From Trichosporon coremiiforme (Eukaryota > Basidiomycota > Tremellomycetes > Trichosporonales > Trichosporonaceae), in assembly GCA_039545355.1 (NCBI GenBank), contig BCJJ01000020.1:1-64000 (forward strand): DNA of 64,000 nt. Direction: 5' to 3'. Position numbers and translations under genes: made by a program. The notes below the pieces were generated by a model. The model saw only the letters and a program-made list of their open reading frames with translations, had not been told where the DNA came from and searched no databases. Shown here piece by piece: positions 34,891 through 43,748 of this stretch (the stretch's first letter is position 1; every line of letters starts with the position of its first letter).

Positions 34891-35231
34891 TTACAGCGCC
34901 GCAACTGCATCGCGGTCGTTACGAGCAAGTACGGACACACGAAACGGACTTTTGGCGAGGCAGAGCGGCCCTTCTCCCGCGTACCACAGCAGGACGGAAA
35001 CGAGGTTGATGTGCACGCTCTGCTGCTCAATGGGTGCGCGGTAGAGGGCGCTGATCTGCCACTCAAGGAACTTCCTGATGTCGGAGATGGGATGTGCGGC
35101 CTTGTTGCTACCCGCTTTGAAGCAATCGAGCTGGTCGGCACTCCCGCGGATCTTGCTCTCGCGCCGCTTCTTCTTCAGAGACTTGTTGACCTCCTTGGCC
35201 CGTTCCCCTTGGTCTTCGCCGTCGCTCGGAG
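34891..35231 (-). pseudogene. coding relic, minus strand
   Basis: An open frame of about 112 codons ends at TAA 34891-34893. It begins after a stop near 35232 and contains no ATG. Its codons are strongly C/G-ending (for example in AKEVNKSLKKKRRESKIRG). The peptide goes from acidic/Gln-rich to basic, then FLEWQISALYRAPIEQQ and LLWYAGEGPLCLAKSP. No upstream exon can be joined, because the next DNA belongs to a plus-strand relic. It is probably the 3' part of a broken gene. Family unknown. Confidence 0.4.
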
Positions 35232-35503
35232 CCCGCCCTCATCGACGACCTCGCCGAGGAGGACCAGGACTACCTCGCCGAGCAGTGCAGTGCAAGAAGC
35301 TCCGTCATGAGACATGCTATGCCAACAAGTCCTAGGGGCACTGGGAGTGCTTTGACATCCAGTCCGAGCAGATCTCCTGCGGCGGATGCCGATGGGGATC
35401 GTACAAGCCCCAGGCCAACACCAAGGACGGCATCAACTGCAAGTCCTTCAGCGACGACACCACCTGTCTCGCCGTCCGGCATGTGCCGTGCCTAAGCCCA
35501 TAG
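35224..35503 (+). pseudogene. CPL1-like cysteine-rich domain, decayed
   Basis: A codon-biased frame (SEPALIDDLAEEDQDYLAEQC) is shifted by a 5-bp TGCAG duplication at 35286-35290. It resumes as CKKLRHETCYANKS, meets TAG 35333-35335, and continues as WECFDIQSEQISCGGC with further cysteines to TAG 35501. The WEC-D-x-x-x-E-x-x-SCGGC arrangement with C-terminal cysteines resembles the secreted CPL1-like domain of Cryptococcus and other Agaricomycotina. Two lesions and no signal-peptide exon show it is not functional. It lies head to head with the minus-strand relic, suggesting a past rearrangement. Confidence 0.5.
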
Positions 35504-35770
35504 TTCATACCTTCTTTCTCTCGCAGACATTGCTTGCAGGCTTGGTGCGCACCCTTGGGCATTCGACAGACATTTCCTTATAATCTTACATCGGACAGTT
35601 ACCAGTTGTTATACATTTTTGCGCATTCACCGTTTATCCTGCTTTCAGTGTACACTGCGAGGGACTCGGTCGGTCAGGTCCTCGGTCCTGGTCACCTGGT
35701 CATTCCAGGCTCAATCCGGGCATTATCTTCCATGGGATGGGATCGGACATGTTTCGCATTCGCCGGGTGG

Positions 35771-36201
35771 CTATTGCTGGTTCTGCCAGGCTTGGTGCTG
35801 GTGCATCTGCTGGTGCATCTGCTGCACGCCCGGTTTGTCCTCGGGGCTCGCAGCTGCGGGTTTGGCGTCGAGGCCCTCACCGCCGAAGGAAGCCAGGCGG
35901 ATGATGCGCTGTCCCGTCTGGCTCTCGCGGCGCTTCAGCTGTCCGCTCATCGGCCCACAGCCGTGGCCAGGGCTGAAGGCGCCCGTCTCCGCGACGGTGG
36001 GGTGGGATGGCTGCTCACCCATGCCTGAGCCGTCGAGGTAAGCTGAGTCAGAGGTGCTGAAGGGGTCGGCGGCGTTGCGGAAGTCATCGTGATGCGCCTG
36101 CTCGGGGATGGGGATCGCGGCCGGCGCGTTGTTCAGCTTGGACGTGTCCATCGCCTGGGGGTTAGAGCTGTCAAGCGACAAAGGAGGTGACTCACAGTCA
36201 T
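35771..36201 (-). CDS. small hypothetical hydrophilic protein
   Basis: Exons 36196-36201 (six bases, codons for Met-Thr) and 35771-36154 give 129 aa. The intron 36155-36195 has a GTGAGT donor and a GCTCTAACCCCCAG acceptor. The protein is hydrophilic and probably disordered. It has an acidic middle (DPFSTSDSAYLDGSGMGEQ), a conserved-looking core RESQTGQRIIRLASFGGEG and a Gln/His/Met tail (QQMHQQMHQHQ). No domain recognised. It is transcribed away from RPC53, with 209 bp between the starts. Confidence 0.65.
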
Positions 36202-36410
36202 GGTGGGCTGTCGATTGATGGAGAGACAGGATCTGGGACTGGATGTTACAGGTTGTGGATGGGTGGGTCATGTGCTGTTGCGCCGATGCCTCCACTTTTG
36301 TGCCTTGCGTGCCATGCGGTCATCGTCGTCGCCACCAGCGAGCGGAAGCAAAAATCTCGCTCACCTCCGACTTATTTTGGCCTAGGAGAGCCGTCCTCCA
36401 CCACCAGTCA

Positions 36411-38000
36411 ATGTCCGATCAAGACAGACCACGCCTACCAAAGATGCCCGGCCAGCGCCTCCGTCCGACGAAACCGACACGGCCTCGCGCCTCCCTAGTC
36501 GCTGCCGCAGCCGCGAGCGAGTCGCCCTCGACCTCGGCGCCGGCAGCGGCCCAACAGCCGCTCTTCCTCGATCCGGACGCCGATGACGAGGCAGACGACA
36601 AGCACGACACCATGGAGGACAGCAAGGAGGACATCCGCGAGCCTGCCCCGCCAGCACCGACACAGGCGACACAGGCGACGCAGCTGACAGCCTCGAGCTC
36701 GCAGGTCCAGGGTGCCCGCACCGAGCCAGTCAAGATGAAGTTCAAGCCGAAGATGCCGATTCGCCGTGCCGTGCAGGAGGACGTCAAGCCGGATGTGTCT
36801 TCCTCGGCTTCCTCCTCTCGTGGTCGTGGGGGTATTCGCGGTCGAGGACGAGGGGGAATGCGTGGTGGCCGTGGTGGTGCCGCTGCAGTTTCGACCATCG
36901 CCGCCGGTCCCTTTGGCGGCAACCGCCCCGCCTCACGCCGTGTGGTCGCCCCTCCCCCGCCGAGCAGGGGTATGGAGACTGTCGCCGTCGAGGTGTACTC
37001 CGACAATGAGGACGGCTCTCGCCCTGGTGTCATTGACATTGACGCTGTCAGTGGTCTCTCCGAGTCGGCCCCGACGTCCGTGTACCGTGCCCGCGACCTG
37101 GATGGTGGCAAGGCAGCGGCCAAGGCGAAGGAGAAGGAGAAGATCAAGGCGCAGAAGGAGCGGAAACGGCGGCAGAAGCTCGTGCGTGCTGCTGTCACTG
37201 GCGAGGCACCAGGCGACGTCTTCGTCAAGGCTGAGCCCGTGTCGCCATCTCGTCCCAGTGCCCCGCTTCCCGCGACAGCAGACGACATGGATGTTGAGCG
37301 CGAGGGCGACAGCATGATTCCGGCCGACCAGACGCAAGACCGCGACGAGGCAGGCCGTCGTGTCCGCGCCCTCACGTCTGTCACTGATGTCTCTACGATG
37401 AGCGGCACGCCAGACGTGAACGAGGCGCAGCGTGTCGATCTCTCGGAGAGTGAGGACGAGGAGTTCGAGGAGGACCTTGGCGGCGACTTTGTGCTCATCC
37501 CTGGCGGAGAACACCCTGAGGACAAGCTGTTCACGTTCCAGTTCCCGCACATGTTCCCCAAGTTCAAGCCACCTCCTGAGCCTGTCATGGAAGTGCCTGA
37601 GGGAGAGGGCGAGAAACCTGAGGAGGAGAAGAAGGAGGAGAAACCCAAGCTCGCTGCGCGCAAGAAGCCGACCCCGCCCCCGACTGGACGTATCGGCTCC
37701 CTCGTCGTGCTCAAGAGTGGAAAGGTCAAGATGGTTATGGGCTCGGGCGATAGTGCAGTCGTCATGGACGTCAGCCCTGGTGTGAGCCCGACCTTCCTCC
37801 AGACCCTTGTGCACGTGGACCAGAAGAACAAGACACTGGCTGTTGCCGGAGAAGTGCACAAGAGCTATGTCGTCACACCTGACGTGGACCGCTTGCTTGA
37901 TGAGCTCTTCATCAACGGCGGCGAGACGCCAGGTGATCGCGAGAAGCGCACTATGCGCCAGGTCAAGATGGAGCGCGGGGTTAAGATTGAGCTGAACTAA
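36411..38000 (+). CDS. RPC53: RNA polymerase III subunit C53/RPC4
   Basis: A single exon of 529 aa. The N-terminal half is disordered, Ala/Pro-rich, with an RGG-rich tract (RGRGRGGMRGGRGG) and a basic Lys/Arg helix. The conserved RPC4 C-terminal domain starts with TGRIGSLVVLKSGKVKMVMG and ends with VVTPDVDRLLDELF, the region that dimerises with RPC37. The subunit takes part in pol III initiation, termination and reinitiation at tRNA and 5S genes. The start at 36411 is the first Met giving the basic N-terminus (MSDQDRPRLPKMPGQRLRPT); the frame is open further upstream but without coding character. Longer than the yeast protein (422 aa) because of the disordered part. Confidence 0.92.
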   Translation: MSDQDRPRLPKMPGQRLRPTKPTRPRASLVAAAAASESPSTSAPAAAQQPLFLDPDADDEADDKHDTMEDSKEDIREPAPPAPTQATQATQLTASSSQVQGARTEPVKMKFKPKMPIRRAVQEDVKPDVSSSASSSRGRGGIRGRGRGGMRGGRGGAAAVSTIAAGPFGGNRPASRRVVAPPPPSRGMETVAVEVYSDNEDGSRPGVIDIDAVSGLSESAPTSVYRARDLDGGKAAAKAKEKEKIKAQKERKRRQKLVRAAVTGEAPGDVFVKAEPVSPSRPSAPLPATADDMDVEREGDSMIPADQTQDRDEAGRRVRALTSVTDVSTMSGTPDVNEAQRVDLSESEDEEFEEDLGGDFVLIPGGEHPEDKLFTFQFPHMFPKFKPPPEPVMEVPEGEGEKPEEEKKEEKPKLAARKKPTPPPTGRIGSLVVLKSGKVKMVMGSGDSAVVMDVSPGVSPTFLQTLVHVDQKNKTLAVAGEVHKSYVVTPDVDRLLDELFINGGETPGDREKRTMRQVKMERGVKIELN

Positions 38001-38510
38001 AGCGGATAGACTGTGTATTAGATGTATATTTTGCTTCGTCCTGGTGCGTGGTGCTTGTAAGATGTGTGCATTATGGCCTCGTGATGAACAGATGGAATGA
38101 GACTGGACTACGATGTACTACGCTTCTAATACTTAGATGGCGAGCTTCATGATGCCATAACTTGAGAAAGAAACGACGGAGTTACAGAGGTTCGGGCGAG
38201 TCGCTTGCTCACGAAGTGGTATTGGTGGCGGCGCCACCATTCGAGTACATCGGAAACCCCCCTGTACACCTCGCCGCGGTTGATGCTCCACCTGCACCCC
38301 TCACCTGTTGGCGACTGGCTCTATGAGATCAACGCGACCAAGGAACAGTTCAATGCATTGGGCATAGAGTACAACTGAAACAACTGATGACAACCTCCCC
38401 TCAACTTCCTCCTCCTCTGTACTCTGTTGACTATAGGGACTTAGAATTTGTGTGTGCGGTGTTTATTGTGTGGTTGTGTGTGTGGTATGTCTATTGAGGG
38501 AGCGTCCTTT
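38001..38510. other. spacer with a short coding-like relic
   Basis: 510 bp between RPC53 and the MFS gene, with their 3' ends facing each other. A frame at 38283-38378 reads GDWLYEINATKEQFNALGIE and stops at TGA, looking like the C-terminus of a lost gene. The rest is AT-richer 3' flank. Confidence 0.35.
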
Positions 38511-40096
38511 CTAGATGATGTATCGGAAGCGGACCTGGGCCTCATCGTACGGCTCGCCACTAGCGATGATCTCCCTCTCGCGCTCGTCGAGTTTCCTGTT
38601 CTCGCGCTTCAGGAGCCAAACCAGCGCGAGCGCGACGAGGATGCTGCTCGCGCACATGGCCATACTGAACCCGAAGCCTGTGGGGTACTGCGGCGCTTCG
38701 TGCGCGAGGTAGGAGTTTGTTCCCGCCGCCGTCGCGAGACTCGCGAGCATGAGCTGGAAAGCCATCGAGATGTTGCGCTTGCCCGCCGTCTCAGCGTTGT
38801 TACTGTTCCACGCGAGAGTGCCGGGGAACGCCATGTAGATGCCGCTCATGAGGACGCAGCATGCAAAGTAGCGCACGCCCGGGATGCGGTCCTTCGGCAG
38901 GCAGTAGAGCATGATGAGGCCCACGAGGGCGACGGAGAATCCGACGACGATCATGTCACTCCTGCGTTGACGGCGGTCGGAGTACAGGCCGGCGATGAAA
39001 GTGCAGATACACGCGGCGGTGTAAACCGGGATGGTCAGGAGCTGCGCGTTGGCCGCCTTGTACCCCATCTGCACGAGAATGGTGGGGAGCGTGTACGAGA
39101 ATCCGAACACGACAATGTTCACGCTTCCCGCGAGCCACGTGCACATCCACACCTTGTAGTCGCCGATGACTTGGCGGAGGTACTTCCACTCAAAGTGCTG
39201 CTTGGACGCCTGGCCCTCAGCAGCGCGGTTGGCGAGAATCGCGTCGCGCTCAGAGGCAGTGAGCCACTTGCTCCGCGACGGGTCGTCGGGGAGGAACAGG
39301 AAGATGAGGCTCGAGAGGAGCACCGTCGCGATACCTTCCAGGATGAAAATCCATCGCCAGGATGCCAGGTTGCCGACTCCGTCCATGTAGTGGATCGCGT
39401 ACGCGAGCAGGCCGGAGAAGGCGCCGGAGAACACGCCGATCACGTAGAACGCACTGATGCGTGTCTGCACCTGCATGCGCGGGTACCAGTTGCCAACCAG
39501 CACGAGGGCGGACGGGAAGAATGACGCCTCCGTCACTCCAAGCATGAGCCTGTCGTCAGCGGCTGAACCTCGACTGCCATTGCCCACCAGCGCGAACACG
39601 GGGACGTCAGCGGAAATACAACGTACCTGACAGCGATGGCTCCTCCAAAGTTCTGGACGAGTCCGCTCAGCGTCATGACGATTCCCCATGCCAGACAGAT
39701 GCACGCGATCCACAGCGACGGACGCACGTAGCTGAGGATGATGCCTCCGGGCACCTCCATGCCTCCATATGTGAAGAAGAACACGGTCGCGATGAGGTTG
39801 TACTGCTGCGTCGTGATCCCGAGATCCTCCTTGAAGCCGAAGATAGAGGCGTTTGCAAGCGACCCCCGGTCGAGGTACGAGAACAGATACAGGATGGCGA
39901 GGGGCGGGATGAGGCGGCGGTCGACCTTGCGCAGCGCGCGTTGCAACTCGGCATCGTCGCGGGGCTGGGCAGCGACGTCGCCGGCGTCACCCTTCGACTC
40001 CATCGAGAAGCTGCCGTGGCCCGTCTTTTCGTCCTCGGCCCAAGAGGGCTCCAGGGTGCTGGTGACAGCAAGCTCAGGCTCGGGGCGCTGGGACAT
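38511..40096 (-). CDS. MFS transporter, anion:cation symporter (Dal5-like) family
   Basis: Exons 39627-40096 and 38511-39549 give 502 aa. The intron 39550-39626 has a GTACGT donor and a CCGCTGACGACAG acceptor. Twelve membrane segments are predicted, with cytosolic ends. Family hallmarks are the N-terminal KVDRRLIPPLAILYLFSYLD, the TM4 region LMLGVTEASFFPSALVLVGNWYP and LEGIATVLLSSLIFLFLPDDP before the central loop. Fungal ACS members import allantoate, ureidosuccinate, nicotinate or other organic anions with protons. It is divergent from an M20 amidohydrolase, so a carbamoylated or ureido nitrogen compound is a reasonable guess for the substrate. No specificity-determining residue is recognisable. 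Confidence 0.9.
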
Positions 40097-41385
40097 TGCG
40101 TGATGCGTGGTTACTTGTGTGTGACGTTGATGAGTGAGGAGATGCGGAAGAACGAAAGCGCGCGCTTTATGAACACTCTCTGCTAGCCTTGGCGTCTGTT
40201 ATGCGCCGCGCATCGGCCCGCTGCGTCGTGTAAACGAGATACCGAGGAGGCGCAAGATACGGGCAGAAGAGGGGCACAGATAGCGCGTAAGCAGATAGCG
40301 GCCGAGGCGCTGACTGATGCGTAGGTGGGCGTTGGGCGTACAAAACGGAACGCAAGATGCTGATGAGTGCTTGATCGGGCGTACGCGGGCGTCCAGCGTC
40401 GTTTGTTGCTTATCGGGTCGGAGCGTCGGGGGGNGGGGGGGGGGACGTAGACGTGGCGAACAGATGTTACAGTATGTGGGCGTGGGAAACGTGGGCAGTG
40501 CGTTTGCGCGCTTCACGCGCAGAGAGATGGACGGGAATGCCAAGTGTTGTGCGAGGTGACCGGCATCGGTCACATGCGACGAACAAGAGTTCGAGTCGGT
40601 GCGGCGAGGGGTTGCGGGCCAGCGCGCAGGAGCCGAGATGGGCTGGTTGAGCTGTTTACCGAAGTGATGCTGTCCTGAGCGATTCCAGCAACCCTGACAG
40701 GCCAAACCTAATCCCACTACTCCAATAGGAGCCTGGCTGTTAGGTGTAGAGCTTCTGTTGATCTCTGCTTGAATTCCGGCTCGAATCAAACAAAAATTAC
40801 TATAAAACGGATCCGACGCCGAGCCCCCGCTGTGCCGTTGTGCCGTCAGCCATGCTCATTGGCTCCGGTGCCACAGCCTTCCAGACGGGCTGTACGGACA
40901 TCTCCGACATGTAAGGTTGGCCAACATGCGTATCTCGCGTGGCGTGGATCTTGCGTTTATACGACAGCGATAGCACTCGGTGCGAGCAGCAGCATACGAT
41001 ACGCTGCACGCCCGCAGTAGATACGCGCAATCTTGCCCACTCGCTGTGCTAGATACGCACTGTCTGCGTCATGTCATGCGTACCGCGTATCTGCGGCGAA
41101 CTGGCCAGTCGACGACCGTGTGGGGAGCGGCAGTGGTGGGCACGTCGTATAAGCGTTTATCACCCCACACAGCCAGACTCCTCGGTACGCTCGGCGGCCA
41201 CCGCCAGGTGCAGGTCTCGTCTGATCACGCAGGCTCGGCCACTGGCTGCCCGGCCCGCTGCATCCGCTCTTGCCGCGGACAAGTCATGTCACTTGCTACA
41301 CGCAAACGCAGCGTGACGCAGAGGAGCCGGTAGATAAATGAGCTGTTGGGAGCACAGTTGCCATCACCCACACCTCATCACCACC
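40097..41385. promoter_or_regulatory. GATA-rich divergent promoter (MFS / amidohydrolase)
   Basis: 1.29 kb between two divergent genes. GATA or TATC cores were located at 40238, 40256, 40279, 40294, 40411, 40931, 40969, 40998, 41020, 41052, 41088, 41158 and 41333; four of them fall within 60 bp. Fungal GATA factors control nitrogen catabolite genes, which suits the flanking genes. A G-run with a single N at 40434 marks uncertain sequence. No TATA box seen. Confidence 0.45.
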
Positions 41386-42773
41386 ATGACAAAGTCGACA
41401 TACATCCCCGGCACGCACCAGGTCAACGGTGAGCGCCTCAATCGCACCCTGCACGAGACGTGCGAGTGGGGCAAGGCGAACCGGTGGGGCGAGTGAGTCA
41501 AAGTCCTTCAGTGTCTCCTCCGGGAGCACAGCCCACTTACTCCCAAGGGTGAGCAGCGCTGACGTGCAGTGGGCCCAACGACACGGGCATGTGCCGTCTG
41601 GCTTTGAGCGACAGCGACAAGCAGGTCCGTGACTGGTTTGTCAGTGAGCTTAAGAAGCTCCGCTGTCAAGTCACGATCGACGCGATGGGCAACATCTTCG
41701 GCGTGCGGCCCGGCAAGAAGCAGGGTGCCCCGGTGGCCATGGGTTCACACCTGGACACGCAGCCGACTGGCGGACGCTACGACGGCATCCTGGGCGTCCA
41801 AGCTGCGCTCGAAGTGCTCCGCACCCTCGAGGACAACAAGATCGAGACCGAGTTCCCCGTCGCGGCCATCACGTGGACGAACGAGGAGGGCGCGCGTTTC
41901 CCCAAGTCGATGCACGGCTCTGCGGTCTGGGCCGGCGCCGTGTCCCAGGAGGACGGGTACGCTCTCGCTGACGTGACCGACGGCACTGTCACGACGAAGA
42001 GCGAGCTCGAGCGGATCGGATACCTCGGCTCCGTCCCTTGTTCGCACGAGGAGACGCCGCTCGCGGCCCACTTCGAGCTGCACATTGAGCAGGGCCCGAT
42101 CCTCGAGCGCGAGGACAAGGTCGTCGGCGTCGTACAGGGCGGCCAGGCGTATCGGTGGTACGAACTCACTGTGTCTGGCCGTGATTCGCACGCCGGAACA
42201 ACCCCCCTTGATGCGCGCGCCGACCCCGTCCTTTGTGCCGCGCGCATCATCGCCGCCGCCAACGACATCGCGCACAAGCACTCCGGCCTCGCGACGACGG
42301 GCATCTTCCGCCTCGAGCCTGGGTCCGTCAACACCTCGGCACGCGAGGTCGTGTTCTCAATGGACATCCGGCACATGCAGGACGCCAAGCTGGACGAGAT
42401 GGAGAAGGAGCTGCGCGCTGCCGTTGACGAATTGGCTGCTGGCCAGAAACCGTACCCCGTCAAGCCGTGCCGTGTCGAGTGGAAGCCGCTCTTCGCGAAC
42501 CCGGCGATCAAGTTCGACCCCGCCTGCATTGCCTCTGTCCGTGAGGCGGCCGTCAACGCTGTCGGCGAGGAGAAGACGCGCGACATCTACTCTGGCGCTG
42601 GGCACGACTCGTGCCTCACCGCGCTGCACTACCCCACCGCCATGGTCTTCGTGCCCTGCAAGGATGGGCTGAGCCACAACCCCGAGGAATTCGCGACCGC
42701 CGAGCACTGCTCCATCGGCGCGCAGGTGCTCCTCGACGCGGTGCTGGGTTACGACTCCAAGCGTACGCAGTAG
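41386..42773 (+). CDS. M20 amidohydrolase, N-carbamoyl-amino-acid / allantoate amidohydrolase type
   Basis: Exons 41386-41492 and 41570-42773 give 436 aa. The intron 41493-41569 has a GTGAGT donor and a GCTGACGTGCAG acceptor and joins RWGD to GPNDTGMCRLALSD. The hydantoinase/carbamoylase branch of peptidase family M20 is shown by GSHLDTQPTGGRYDGILG (metal His and Asp), TNEEGARF (catalytic Glu pair), HFELHIEQGPILE (metal His), the dimerisation lid SGRDSHAGTTPLDAR, and SGAGHDSCL. Two Zn or Mn ions are expected. Candidate reactions are hydrolysis of N-carbamoyl-beta-alanine or N-carbamoyl-L-amino acids, allantoate or ureidoglycine, releasing ammonia. Motifs alone do not separate these. No signal peptide, so cytosolic. 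It shares its promoter with an ACS transporter. Confidence 0.9.
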
Positions 42774-43748
42774 GGTGTTCCCCTGGAGGGTCTGCCTCGT
42801 AGGACCCGAGGTGCGGAATGCGGACTGGCTGGCGGCAACTGGCCCGCCCTTAGCGCAACACATAGGGATCATAAGCGTAGAATTCGCAGTTTAAACAACG
42901 TTGTATGCATGTGTGCTTTGACTCGCTCCTCTCGGGGTTGCCGCGGATCGCTCGGACGGAGATACGGAGATCGATGGTGTACTCGCAGTTGCTCGGCGTG
43001 CACGGCGAAGGGAGAGACAGACAGGGCTCGCTTTGTCAGCCCATCGTCACCGAGGTCTTGTCATAGTCTGAACAGCCTGAGCCTCGGCTGAGGCGACTTT
43101 CTGCGACTTTTTTTTTTTTTCTCTGACTGTCCGTTTCTATATGCGGAGAGGAGGGGAGGGGGGAGGGTGGGGCGAGACAGACGCTGTACTCCGAGGTAGA
43201 CGGACACTCTTATCTTCAATGGGCATTCAACGGACATTCGAGGGGCGGCACTCGAACGGGGACGGACTCGCAACTGTCTGTGCATAAACTTGAGACTGCA
43301 GACTGCCTCAGATGAGCGTGACGAGCCCTGTGCATCCGTGCTCGGACGCCGAGAACAGTGTCACCGGAATATCCTTGGAACTTCCCTACCCCTTCCCTCC
43401 AACAGACGGAAGGACCTGCAGAGACAGGTAGAGGTCGATCTAGTCTCGATCTAGACTCGTTCTGTTCTGATTGCGAGGGGAGTAATGCAGCATGGATGTT
43501 GGACAGAAAGTCGTCGGTCCAAGAACCAAGAAGTGTGGACTAGTGGATCGAGGGGTCACATGACTTGCACCGTTGTATGGATGTAGCCGCCGAATGTCGC
43601 CCCACGGTGCGTCGTCTAAACACTTTAGCCTATACCCCTACCCACACCCATACCCCGCACAGTGCTCTCAGTGCCCTCTCACAACCACCGCCTCGTGCCC
43701 ACCTCACCAACTGAGCATTCGACAACATCCTCTACACGACCACCACCA
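42774..43748. other. spacer upstream of the zinc-cluster factor
   Basis: 975 bp with no supported gene. It contains a T12 run at about 43109-43120 and a G/A-rich tract at 43150-43175. Confidence 0.5.

Noticed and set aside
38448..39524. 358-aa plus-strand ORF opposite the MFS gene
   Set aside because: Shadow of the transporter, Arg/His/Glu-rich, no motifs.
40097..40800. G-run with N at 40434 considered as a structured element or origin
   Set aside because: Looks like a homopolymer sequencing problem; no supporting motif for an origin.
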